64,000 bases of DNA. Origin: Fratercula arctica (lineage: Eukaryota > Chordata > Aves > Charadriiformes > Alcidae). The notes below the pieces were generated by a model. It searched no databases and was not told the DNA's origin. It was given only the letters and a program-made list of their open reading frames with translations. The translations under genes and the position numbers were made by a program. The stretch lies in contig CANTUZ010000025.1 of NCBI GenBank assembly GCA_947846985.1, positions 16,180,100 through 16,244,099 on the forward strand, written 5' to 3'. Positions 24,475 through 35,515 of the stretch are shown here, one piece after another; position 1 is the first letter of the stretch, and every line of letters begins with the position of its first letter.

Positions 24475-27429
24475 CACTCTGATAGCCAAAAGCCTACACC
24501 CTTTCTAGATGATGGCAACATGCCCTTTCCAGATGGGGGCAACACACCCTCTTCAGCTGATGGCAATCTCAGGTGGTGACTGGTAAGCAAGAGGATAGTC
24601 TGCAGAAGGTGCTAAATAGATACAAGCAAGCTTCTTATTGGCCCACAAGCCTGCTGTCAATTTGCAGAAGCTTAAGCAAGCTTTGAGACAATTATTTTAA
24701 AGTTGCAGTCTCTCACACAGTCCCAACTACAGAACCAGGTAAATCTCACAATAGTGGTACCTTGATTTAAGCTAGGGGCCTGCCTTAATTGCAGTCAGCA
24801 CTGATCCCTGCTATGCAGCCAGTGGGACTTGATTCATTTGAGCACGGCTAGGAGCGTCCTGGAAAAAGAGAGAAATCATGTCCTACACTCTGCTGTGTTG
24901 GGTAGACCTCCACTGATTATTTTGGGATCCCAAGGTGATTTTCTCACAAATGGATGCACATGTAGACACACTCTAGATGTGCATGTTTAGTCAGTAGGAG
25001 GTACGTTGCAACAGGACCAGTTATAAGAGTAGCAGTCAAAGTTTACAGACAAGCTAGGTTCTCTAAAGACATGATATAAGCAATTATCCAGCTGCATCCA
25101 ACTCAGCTTTGATATTTGGTACCTGCATATATATTAGTAAAGTAAACATACCTGGCACTTTCCCCTAGCACTGGGGCTAGCTGGCACAGAATGGTCCACA
25201 CCCAAACTATTAAATTCTCTTACTTTCCAGAATATCATGACCACATCCAAGCCAATTACTGAAAACAGCCTCTGTTCTGCACTAATACTCAGACTTTGTC
25301 CAGGAATTGTTTGGAGTTAGGCATAAGACAAAACTATGTCAAGGACTTTTCTAAAAATCCAGTGGTACAGGTGATTGGGTTCGAGTTTCTCTGAACTTCC
25401 CTGGCACAGTTTTATTTTACTGTTATAGATGTAGCTGATGGGTCTAGGACAGGAGTATTAGCAGTCCAGCAGTGATTTTTAAAAGAACTGGCTTTTACTA
25501 CACCCTATATTCAAAGATGTGAGGTAGCTAGGCAGCAAATTTCAAGTTGAAGCTCAAATGAAACATTTCCAAGGGCGCTTCCAGCAGTATTTAAAGACTG
25601 CATTAGCTCAGGTGAAATCAGGTGTTTAGTTTGTTTCTTTCCTGAGATCAAATCATAGGACCTTGTTGACTGATAGATTATTCAACTAGTCAAATGTAAA
25701 TTGGGAACATTACCGTGTACTTACTGGCTAATAAGTGATTGCAAAAGCAGATCCATTGCCATTGAATAATACCCCAGCTCATTAATCACCATACATAACT
25801 CTCCAGTTTTCTGTCTAGAGACTGATGACTGCTGTGAGGCTTGAGCTTTTGCTCACATCTTCAGAGCTGCAGTGTTGGTACCTCCTCGTCCATGTGGTTG
25901 GCAGGAAAATTGCATGGACAGCCAGTTACTTGGAGCCTTGGCTTCAAGAGGGGAGGCCGAAGAGGGATGCCTGTTTATTTCATGGGCCTCCCTCTTAAAA
26001 ACACATCTGCCATACTCAGTTAACCTGTTGTCTTACTCTGAGGCTAAGACCATAGGTTTTATCACCTCTCATAAACTTATGTTATTAGCCAAAGGCAGGG
26101 AGTACAGTTTTAATGCAAGAGTGAGAAGGTGCGCTTGCATATATGTGCATGTGTATGCATGTCTTTTTCAAATACAAGCCACCCTGTGTCATCTGTGAGA
26201 CTTATTTTCAAGGAGGAACTAGACCAGGGAGGAGGTGCTGCTGAATGCATTCACAGTGCAGCCCAAGGCTGTGAGCTATGCCTGGTGCTGTTGTCAGGAG
26301 TAGGTTTATACCTGGCAGCAAATGTTCAGCATTAGCTTTTTGAAGGGCTCTCAAACTGTCTCTTCATTTCAGCCTGTCTGTTGAGAGACACTGGGTTCCT
26401 AAGGTTGATTTGTGCTGCCAGAGCTTTGCAGTGGTGGGAAGACAGGGGTGGCTAGTCTTACCCAGGGTTTGTGCTCATAAATGTTGTTGGCACACAGGGA
26501 CATTTCTGGCAAAGGTAGCAGAGGCAATTCTTATACAATGTGATGGCCCCCTGCCTCACTAATATCCAGATCCATGGTCACTCCAGCTAAAGTCATATAC
26601 AGTCTGGGCAAATGAGGCCTTTTCTTGGAGCTAACATTAAAAAAAAAAAAGGAAGAAAAAAAACCCCCCACACCAAAAACCCTTCCCAAAGCTGAATGTG
26701 TGAGATGCATTGCATCCTGTGTAGTTCTAACCTATATCTTGGCTCTTCTGATCCCCAGAGAACAAGTCTTCCATTGAGACAAAGAATGACATTTTAGGTG
26801 GCCTGAAAATACAATATTCAGTCACTATAGGTGTTTCTACTGCTGGATGTGCTCCATGGCTGATTGGATGATTTGCTGGCAAGGTATGAAACTACTTATA
26901 GAAACCATGTTAGGAAAGCACTAGTGTTCATCTTTCTCAACTGCAGAGTCAACAGAAAGTCTGCAGTAATTGCCAGTTAATAAAGCTCCTCATATGGCTA
27001 ACAATCAAACTATTCATGCCAATGAATACCATAATGGAGAACTTATTAAATTCACATTTTACTTATATTGACATAATAAGGAAGTAGCAATAGGTATCAG
27101 GTTCCCTTCATCGTGAATATTGGAAGGCAAAGGTTATGCTAGTGAGTGGAGGAGGGTCTAGAGATTTACCCAAGTCATGATGGAGAGAAAAAGAGCAAGA
27201 CAGGGTGCCTTGAGACCATGCATCACGGCCGCTAAGACCCAGCTCAAAGGACCCAAATCTTATGTGTGCTGGTGCTGTGGCACCAGCATTTGGATCCCTG
27301 TGCTTCACATAATCTTGTGTCCAAACTGGCACTCAGACCAGGCACTGCATCATAGAACCATAGAACCATAGGGTTGGAAGGGACCTCTGTAAATCATCTA
27401 GTCCAACCCCCCTGCCACAGCAGGGTCAC

Positions 27430-30344
27430 CTAGAGCAGGTTACACAGGAACACGTCCAGGCGGGTTTTGAATGTCTCCAGAGATGGAGACTCCACCACCT
27501 CTCTGGGCAGCCTGTTCCAGTGCTCTGCCACCCTCAGGGTAAAGAAGTTCTTCCTCATGTTTAGGTGGAACTTCTTGTGCTCAAGTTTGTGCCCATTGCC
27601 TCTTGTCCTGTCCCCGGGCACTACTGAAAAGAGCCTGGTCCCATCCTCCTGACACCCACTCTTTAAGTATTTATAAGTGTTGATAAGATCCCCCCTCAGC
27701 CGTCTTTTTTCCAGACTGAAGAGACCCAAATCCCTCAGCCTTTCCTCATAAGAGAGGTGTTCCAGTCCCCTAATCATCTTTGTAGCCCTCTGCTGCACCC
27801 TTTCCAGCAGTTCCCTGTCCTTCTTGAACCGGGGAGCCCAGAACTGGACACAGGACTCCAGGTGTGGCCTCACCAATGTAGAGTAGAGGGGGAGGATGAC
27901 CTCCCTTGACCTGCTGGCCACACTCTTCTTGATGCACCCCAGGATGCCATTGACCTTCCTGGCCACAAAGGCACATTGCTGCCTCATGGTCATCCTGTTG
28001 TCCACCAGGACTCCCAGATCTCTTTCCACAGAGCTGCTCTCCAGCAGGTCAGCCCCCAACCTGTACTGGTGCATGGGGTTATTCCTCCCCAGGTGCAGCA
28101 CCCTACACTTGCCCTTGTTGAATTTCATAAGGTTTCTCTCCACCCAACTCTCCAGCCTGTCCAGGTCTCTCTGTATGGCAGCACAGCCTTCCGGTGTGTC
28201 AGCCACCCCCCCAGCTTTGTGTCATCAGCAAACTTGCTGAGGGTGCACTCTATCCCCTCATCCAGGTCATTGATGAATATATTGAAGAGGACTGGACCCA
28301 GTACTGACCCCTGGGGAACACCACTCGTCACTGGTCTCCAACTAGATTCTGTGCCCCTAATCACAACCCTCTGAGCTCTATCTTTCAACCAGTTTTCTAT
28401 CCACCTTACTGTCCATTCATCTAACCCACACTTCCTAAGCTTCCCTATGAGGATGCTGTGGGAGACCGTGTCAAACGCTTTGCTTAAGTCAAGATAGACC
28501 ACATCTACCGCCCTCCCCTCATCTATCCATCCAGCCATGCCATCGTAGAAGGCTATCAGATTAGTCAGACATGATTTCCCCTTGGTGAATCCATGCTGAG
28601 TACTTCTGATAGCTTTCTTTTCCTCCACGTGCCTTGAGATGACGCCCAGAATGAGCTGTTCCATCATCTTTCCAGGGATGGAGGTGAGGCTGACCGGCCT
28701 GTAGTTCCCCGGCTCCTCCTTCTTGCCTTTTTTGAAGACTGGAGTGACATTGGCTTTCCTCCAGTCCCCAGGCACCTCGCCTGTTCTCCAGGACCTTTCA
28801 AAGATGATGGAGAGCGGCTCAGCAATGACTTCCGACAGCTCCCTCAGCACTCTCGGGTGCATCCCATCAGGGCCCATGGACTTGTGAATATCTAAATGAT
28901 CTAATTGATCCCTCACTCGCTCCTCCTCAACCCAAGGGAAGTCTTCTTCTTTCCCTGTTACTTTATTCAATGCCTGGGACTCCTGAGGGCTGGGCCGAGC
29001 AGAAAAGACCGAAGCAAAGAAGGCATTCAGTAACTCTGCCTTCTCCGCATCCTCCGTCACCATGACTCCTGTCTCATTCAACAGTGGGCCCACATCTTCT
29101 CTGGTCTTCCTTTTGCTTCCAATATACTTGTAGAAGCTCTTTTTGTTGTGCTTGACGTCCCTAGCCAGGTCTAATTCCAAGGCGGCCTTGGCTTTCCTTG
29201 TTTCATCCCTGCACGCTCTGGTGGCATTCTTGTAATCCTCCCAAGGGGTCAGTCCCTTCTTCCACTTATTATAAACTTCCTTCTTCCACTTGAGCTTTTT
29301 CTGAAGCTCCCTGCTTAACCATGCAGGTCTCCTGCGTCCCTTGGCCGATTTCTTTCTCTTAGGGATGCACCGATCCTGAGCTTGGAGGAAGTGGTCTTTG
29401 AATATCAACCAGCTTTCTTGAGCCCCTTTGCCTTCCATAGCCCTAGCCCACAGGATCTCTCCAAGCAGTTTCTTGAAGAGGCCAAAGTTAGCCCTCCTGA
29501 AATCCAAGGTTGTAATTTTACTTCTTGTTGTTTTGTGGATAGTGCCCATGATCCTGAACTCAATCATTTCACGATCACTACAACCTAGGGTGCCCCCAAC
29601 CTTAATGTCCTCCACCAATCCCTCTGTGTTTGTCAGTACCAGGTCTAGAAGTGCTCCTCTCCTTGTTGGCTCCTGTACCACCTGTGTCAAAAAGTTGTCA
29701 TCAATGCACTGGAGGAGCCTCCTGGACTGCCCATGCCTGGCTGTGTGGTCTTCCCAGCAGATATCGGGGTGATTGAAGTCCCCCATGAGAACCAGGGCCT
29801 GCGATTGCGAGGCTACCTTCAGTTGTCTGTAAAAAGCCTCATCAGTTTCCCCATCCTGATCAGGTGGCCTGTAATAAACACCCACTACAGTGTCCCTCAT
29901 ATTTTCCTGTCCCTTAATCCTCACCCATAAGCTCTCGACCCGCTCTTCATCCGCCCCTAGTGAGAGCTCAATGCATTCCAAATACTCTCTCACATAGAGT
30001 GCAATTCCACCACCACGCCTTGCTGGTCTGTCTTTCCTGAAAAGGACATAGCCATCCATGACAGCATTCCAATCATGCGAGTTGTCCCACCACGTCTCAG
30101 TAATTGCAATGAGATCGTGGCCCCGCAACCGCACACAGACCTCCAGCTCTTCCTGCTTATTCCCCATGCTGCATGCATTGGTGTATAAGCATTTCAGAGA
30201 GGGAGTTGTGTGTGTAGTTTTGACCCTTGAGATGTGGTGTGCCTTCTGGCTTTCAGAAATACTGGCACACTGGCCCACAAGCGCTGAGCAACTACGCCCT
30301 GGCACCTCACCAGCAAGCCCAGTACTGTCCCCACCCCCCTTCAA
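27430..30344 (-). pseudogene. CR1 ORF2: APE-type endonuclease plus reverse transcriptase, one frameshift
   Basis: A polyprotein of about 970 codons that nicks target DNA and primes reverse transcription there. From the N-terminal side: endonuclease ([37 protein letters not shown]), then RT ([62 protein letters not shown] at 28221-28232), then the C-terminal region ending FLCNLL. Two defects are visible. A C7 run at 28206-28212 (G8 in the sister copy at 46514-46521) shifts the frame just after FADD. The endonuclease SDH triad reads SDR, the codon being at 29571-29573. The frame has no clear ATG next to the ORF1 stop, so translation would need reinitiation or a downstream Met. Confidence 0.92.
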
Positions 30345-30346
30345 AT

Positions 30347-31174
30347 CTAGTTTAAAGCCCTCTCAATGAGTCCTGATAACTCTTGTCCTAGAACCCTTTT
30401 TCCCCTGGAGGTCAAGGTATTCCTGCCTGTTACCAGCAGGCCAGGTGTTTTGTAGATCAGGCCATGATCAAAGAACCCAAAGTCCTGCCGGCAGCACCAA
30501 GCTCGAAGCCAGGCATTGATCTGCTGGCTCCTCCTATTTACCCCCTCATCATTCCCCGCAACAGGGGGGATAGACGAGAACACCACTTGCGCTCCTGATC
30601 CCTTGACCAGGCGTCCCAGGGTCTTGAAATCTTTCTTCATTGCCCTTGGACTTCTTCTTGTTACCTCGTCGCTGCCTACCTGAAAGAGCAAAAGTGGATA
30701 GTAGTCTGAGGGCCGTACCAGGGAAGGAAGCATCCTCTTCACGTCCTTGACCCGGGCCCCAGGGAGGCAGCAGACCTCCCTATGTACCGGGTCCGGCCTG
30801 CATATTGGGCCTTCCGCTCCCTTCAGTAATGAGTCACCTATGACAAGGACCCGTCTTTTCTTCCTTACCGCAGAGGTTTTGATGCAGGGGGAGGTCTGAC
30901 TAGACCTTGCTGATGGCTCCAAGGTAGGAGAAATAGGAGAAATATTGTGCTCGTCATCATCCAGGTTCCTCTGTAGAGCACTGTACCTGCTAAATAATGG
31001 CACCTGGGAAGATGGGGTAGTCACTGGGCAGTCTCGAGTGCGGCGCCTGTTGCGCCGTGCAGGAACTTCCTGCCATTGCCCCCTGTCCTCCAGGTTACTG
31101 CCTTCAGTTGAGGTGACAGAGGATAGGGAGCTCTCTGTTGCAGGGGTTCTATCTGCCTGCTGGGTTTCTGTCAT
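30347..31174 (-). CDS. CR1 ORF1 with SGNH/GDSL esterase-like domain
   Basis: The first ATG in the frame gives 275 codons; the frame is open a little further upstream to 31213 without ATG. The N-terminal half is Ser/Thr/Arg-rich and low in complexity (for example [10 protein letters not shown]). The C-terminal half is esterase-like: [14 protein letters not shown] carries the GDSL nucleophile block, VGSDEV and SSIPPV fit blocks III-IV, and [11 protein letters not shown] ends the fold. The catalytic Asp-x-x-His block expected just before SRGKR is not seen; the sequence there reads GRNTLT. In CR1s this protein is thought to bind RNA or membranes as an accessory retrotransposition factor. It ends in TAG next to ORF2. 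It may lack an N-terminal part found in other CR1s. Confidence 0.82.
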
Positions 31175-31348
31175 GGGATGCAGGATTCTACTCCAGACAC
31201 TGATCTGTAACAACCCCTCCTACCCTTTGTCCCCCATTGGCAACCATCCTCTCCTCACTCTCCTGCCTACCTACCCAATCTCCTACCTGCTTACTCCCTC
31301 CCTTCCACTGCCCTCACCTCCTTCCCCATGTTCATTCTCGGGGGTGGT

Positions 31349-31354
31349 TGCATG
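31349..31354 (+). promoter_or_regulatory. TGCATG (RBFOX-type) motif upstream of the last exon
   Basis: A single TGCATG lies 60 nt before the terminal-exon acceptor, in a C/T-rich stretch. RBFOX proteins bind this hexamer and regulate neuronal exons. One hexamer occurs often by chance; a function here is inference. Confidence 0.3.
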
Positions 31355-31413
31355 TACGTGCCTTGGCCCCCTTCAGCTCATTAAGCCCCCTGCCTTGTCT
31401 CATGTTTTGACAG

Positions 31414-31541
31414 GTTTTGTGAGTTTTGACAATCCTGCCAGTGCCCAAGCTGCTATCCAGGCTATGAATGGTTTCCAGATTGGCATGAAGAGGCTGAAGG
31501 TGCAGCTGAAGAGGCCAAAGGATGCTAATAGGCCCTACTGA
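31414..31541 (+). CDS. CELF4: CELF4 terminal coding exon: end of RRM3 and stop
   Basis: After TTTTGACAG the frame reads [19 protein letters not shown], then [14 protein letters not shown] and PKDANRPY, followed by TGA at 31539-31541. This gives the second half of RNP1 (GFVSF with the preceding exon), the last helix and strand of RRM3, and the invariant CELF3-6 C-terminus. The basic [12 protein letters not shown] tail is also suggested to serve nuclear localisation in the family. The coding part is 128 nt and phase-compatible with either donor of the 9007 exon. It is intact. It lies about 200 bp downstream of the antisense CR1. Confidence 0.95.
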
Positions 31542-32920
31542 AGAGTTGTGGGAACCACTGGATACAAAGCACTAGCACAGGTAACTGCACGGGGAAGGGG
31601 GTGTCAGCTGTGGTTGTAGCCTCTCTTTGTGTTGTACACCCTCAAAAAGATTCAGCTCTGCGACTCTCTAGCTTCTGCCTTTTTCAGTTAGGCCTCTGTC
31701 TGGAGACACACCACACAGATGTGCACCCACACATAAACCAGGAACCGTTTGTGTGTGCATCTCTTTAGAAAAAGAGGTGGAAGGATGCTTAATGAGGGAT
31801 GAGCCAAGTTCCCCACCCCAGGGGCATCCTGCATCTCTAGAAAGTCTTCCTGGTCACTAGAGGAGAGCCAGCAGCTGTCCCGATTCCCCTTGCTCAGCTA
31901 AAGAGAGCATTTCTGGTGGCTGAAGAAAATCTTCATGGGACTGGGCTGCAGTTTAATCCCAGATGACTGGACTGGGACAGCATCTGTCTCAATAGCTCTT
32001 TGTTGCAAATGTTTCAAAACATTCTTCATTTTTATGTGGTATAGTCTGTATCCAATTTCATCACAGCATAACAACTTTATGTAAATATGTCTCCCTGACA
32101 ACTAAATAACCCCTAATTTCTTTCTTCCCAAGACCAAGAAATGAATAGAAGGATCCATGCTCACTTCTTGCTCAGTTACTGTTAACTTCAGTGTGTAGAT
32201 AAAACCCAACCAAAGCCAAGGAAGCTTTGCTTGAGTGAGGACCTAGACAAATCTGAACGAGGGTCTCGTTGTTAGACTCATGTACTTTGTGTTGTTGGAG
32301 AGGAGCCAGCTTGATGCTCCAAGGGAACTTCTAGTACATGTAACAGTGTCAAAAGTATCAGAAGCAGCAGCTTGTTTCATTGAAATCCCAGCCTATCACC
32401 AATAACAAAAATGGAGATGTTTCCAAAAATGGAAATATTTTCCACCACTGGCTGGCTTTTCCATTAGATAATTATTTGAGAAACAGAAATATAAGACCAT
32501 ATGTTTTTGTTACAGAGACAGAAAGTCTCCCTGCTGTTAAAACTGTTCCACACCAGAAATTCCCCAAGAAACCCAGCACTCAGGGTGGCTCTAAGCTACA
32601 ACAAGCAGTTTGCGCTCCTGGATTAGTGACAGAGTGATGGGTTAGGTGACCTTTCTAGCCCATTATAGCTGTAATGTCTAAGATTCAGTGATTTTGATTC
32701 AGGCCCTTTTTGACCCATCAGGCAGGAAATCCTTATCTTCAACCTTCCCAAAGAACTATGAAGTGTTCTAATTTTTCACTGGTATCTCAAATATCTTTGA
32801 AAAACTAGTCTTCAGAGCAGTATCCTTTCCACTGAGAATTAAGGAATGGGATCAAAATGTCTTTGAAAGAGGTGCTGCACTGAAGACAACATGAAGCAGG
32901 TTAAGAAACCTTTCAATAAA
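31542..32920 (+). other. Probable CELF4 3' UTR, end uncertain
   Basis: The sequence after the stop lacks recognisable repeats or ORFs. The first AATAAA on the + strand is at 32915-32920, followed by a modest T/G-rich stretch, so it is the nearest candidate cleavage signal; others occur near 33475, 33510 and 33598. A strong-looking donor (CACAG|GTAACT) lies 39 nt after the stop at 31580/31581, so the 3' UTR may be spliced instead. The two options cannot be separated from sequence alone. Confidence 0.4.
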
Positions 32921-34973
32921 CGTATTTGGTTCATGTGCAAGATACAGCCTCCATAGTTTAGACTCTCCTTTATACGTGACTATATGAAGATAACTGTCAA
33001 TGCATTTTCCCTCTTCAAAAATCTCTTTTCTTTTCCTTGCTTATGACAAGGCCTCTTGGAAGCTTGAAACCAAAATATGTTTCCATATCCAAATGCTTTT
33101 TGTTTCATCACACTGGCTTTTTACTGCAGGTTTTGCTGGGGGAGAGTGGGTGATGCATGCATGCAATTTTGTTAAAGCAGGGACTGTCTTTGTCAGGGAG
33201 ATTTTCAATAACACCTGCACAGGGATCAAGGAACACAAGCGTCTCCTTAGTTTGGCACCAAGTGGTCGTATAAGAAAGTGCAGGGCTGTAAACACCTGTG
33301 GTGTTAAAAGACTGACTGGTATGAGTCTATGGTGTTTTCATTATCATGGATCATTATGAAGTGCTCTGCTTCTACCTTTTCATGATCAGATTGATGTTGA
33401 GGTCTCAGCTTGTTTCCTATAAAAAGATTACTCAGTAGTAGGACTAAGATTTGTTGTTTGGGGTTTTTTTCACCAATAAATGACAAAACAAGAAATCAGC
33501 TGGTAAAATAGCAATAAATTTCCATATCTCTCTCGGACCATTTTTTTTCTTTCCTTTGCTTCTGCAAAGCAGGAGAACAGTCTTGAATTGTCACCTCTAA
33601 ATAAAAGTCCTTTAGCTTTCCGGGCTTTTACTTTGATTTTAATGCTCTGCTGTCCAGCAAAATTGTTACCAACAGATTACTTCCATCCTCTGCTTATAGG
33701 AGCCTTTATTAGAGGTACAGACAGTCCCTATCAAAATGGAGTAAATGCAGCTCAGAAGTCCTTATTCTCTTGCAGACTCACACCTTGGTGAGCCCATTGA
33801 AGGAGCTGAAGATGTACCTGTCTTGTAACAGGAGAGAGTTCTCCAGGAAAATAGTTTTTTGTGTGGTTTTTTTGCACCTCACAAAAGGGATTAGCCAAGT
33901 GCATGTGGCCCCAGGAGGACACTGAAGGAGCATATCCCAGGGAAGGATCTGACTTAGCACAGAGACTACCATACCAGGTTAGACTGGAGAGGACATTTGG
34001 TGACAGCAAGGATACCCAGAAACTCAGAAGGGCTTAGATACAGCTCTTTCTTCAGCTCATCTGCTTTCCAGTGCTCGGAAACATCCACACCAGCACCCTA
34101 GAAGCAGACAGAGGAACCTGAGTCATGATGGTCACAATTCAGCTTCCTGCCAGGGCTGTGCGATAGCAGTGACCACAGGGCTAAGCCCTCAGTAATAAGC
34201 CTTACTTAGAGATAGGTCAGTTGTTCTTGGATCAGCACAGTGTTATTGTACCCCCATGGCTGGTTTGATGTGCAACTTCCATCCAGCCTCCAAAATACCA
34301 CTGGAATTCTCTGACTTGCCCACGCAGTAGACAGTGTCATTACTGCTACAAGAAGTTTCCTAAAAACACTAGGACAGAAGCCAGCTAGGCCTGTGGGTAC
34401 ACCACAGACAGCTATTGCAAAGCTTGAGAGCAGGCAGCTCCCTTAACTGGCAGAAACATAACAACTCCTGGATGTTTTTTATCTAGTTAGCTCTTCAGGG
34501 TCCTTAATTCCAACTAGAAGCATGTGCATAACCATATTGACTCATGTGCTTCAAGAGGATGCTCAAGAAAATTTTTAATTGGGATTTTTCTAAGAGCTTT
34601 GTTTTATTGAACTCCTTTCCAAAAATAAGAAGCTACCAACAAAAAACACAAGCATCACCCAGTTTGATGTAATCCAACAGAGTGTTTTTTCCTAACCAAG
34701 AAAGATCTTCACTCAATTTTAATTCTGGATGCACTTTTTTTTTAGCTTATAAATCTCCCTTTTGGGACACAAGCAGTCTAGGCCACAGTGATTTGAAGTC
34801 CTTTGTTTTCCTTGCAACTGCTCTAAAGTTGCTGTCAAACACTGAAAGGGTCTCTGTGATGTGGCAGATAAGGCCACAAGCTGTGGCAAGCAAAGCCCTG
34901 AAGAATTCAGATGGCAAAATACTTCCAAAATGGCTGCCTCTGTTCTCTTTTTTCTTTATAATTTAGGAGGTGG
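32921..34973 (+). other. Interval without recognised features
   Basis: The stretch is AT-moderate. No open frame shows family motifs, and I recognise no LTR or CR1 sequence. Several AATAAA hexamers (about 33475, 33510, 33598) could be late polyadenylation signals of the gene upstream. Confidence 0.5.
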
Positions 34974-34978
34974 TTGTA

Positions 34979-35336
34979 TGTCATGGTTTGGCCTCAGACA
35001 GCAACAAAGAACCACATGCCGCTTGCTTGGGTCTTCCCAATACGGGAAGGATCAGAAGAAAAAGGCAAAACTCTTGGGTTGAGAGAAAGACAGTTTAACA
35101 GAACAGCAGAGGGAACAAGAAAAACAGCAACAATAACATGGATAAAGGAATATACAAACACGATTACGGAACCGCCACTCCCCACCGCTCACCGACCGGA
35201 CCCGGGACGCCCCAGCCCACTCCAAGCGGCGACTTCCTGCCCCCTCCCCCGGCAGCTCAGGGTGGGCATGGCTCACATGGCATGGAATACCCGTGTCTTG
35301 GGGGGAATTAACCCTATCCCTGCTGGAACCAGGACA
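34979..35336 (-). mobile_element. Solo ERVL-type LTR with 5-bp target duplication TTGTA
   Basis: This is a 358-bp element. On the - strand it begins TGTCCTGGTTCC and ends AACCATGACA, so it has TG...CA termini. The five bases before it (34974-34978) and after it (35337-35341) are both TTGTA. No internal sequence remains, as expected after LTR-LTR recombination. It shares its ends and central CGACTTCCTGCCCCCTCC segment with the LTRs at 37890 and 62846. A 5-bp duplication fits ERVL/class III or class II-like integrases. Confidence 0.93.
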
Positions 35337-35340
35337 TTGT

Positions 35341-35515
35341 AGTAAAAAAAAAAAAGACGGGGGGAGGGGAGAGTGGAGAGAAAGAAAAAGTAGGAGAAGA
35401 GGAGTCCTTAGTAGGAGTAGTAGAAGAGGACTCCTAGGAGTCCTTAAGTACCCTGTGATATGGCAAAGTTGCAGGTTCAACCTAGAGTGTCTGGGGGGGG
35501 GGGGGGGAGCCCTCT
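35341..35515 (+). repeat. Polypurine tract, 18-bp palindrome and G14-type run
   Basis: Directly after the solo LTR lies an A12 run, then about 95 nt of almost pure purine, then the perfect palindrome AGGACTCCTAGGAGTCCT at 35427-35444, whose half is also repeated at about 35399-35410. A run of about 14 G occurs near 35495-35510. Such sequence can form triplex, hairpin or G-quadruplex structures and is prone to sequencing error. Confidence 0.75.

Larger units (their letters stand above)
27351..31205 (-). mobile_element. Near full-length CR1 LINE, antisense to CELF4
   Basis: The element runs from a 3' terminus with tandem CATAGAACCATAGAACC units (27351) through ORF2 and ORF1 on the - strand. 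The 3' untranslated part is only about 80 bp, as usual for CR1. The 5' boundary is approximate: no target duplication is expected for CR1 and I could not place the junction with intron sequence. Most CR1 copies are heavily 5'-truncated, so a copy of about 3.85 kb holding both ORFs is uncommon. It lies in the last CELF4 intron, ending about 200 bp before the terminal exon. It is close in sequence to the 45615-47384 copy, implying recent activity of the subfamily. Confidence 0.93.
9151..31413 (+). other. Last CELF4 intron (22 kb)
   Basis: The intron is bounded by GTGGGT and by TTTTGACAG. It contains two copies of an LTR-like repeat, a CR1 tail, an ERVL-type LTR fragment, an ancient CR1 fossil, a GGAT-type short tandem repeat and a near full-length antisense CR1, each listed separately. 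The rest (for example 11640-16020, 16160-19690, 20530-23930 and 24480-27350) shows no coding signal I can support. Confidence 0.75.
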
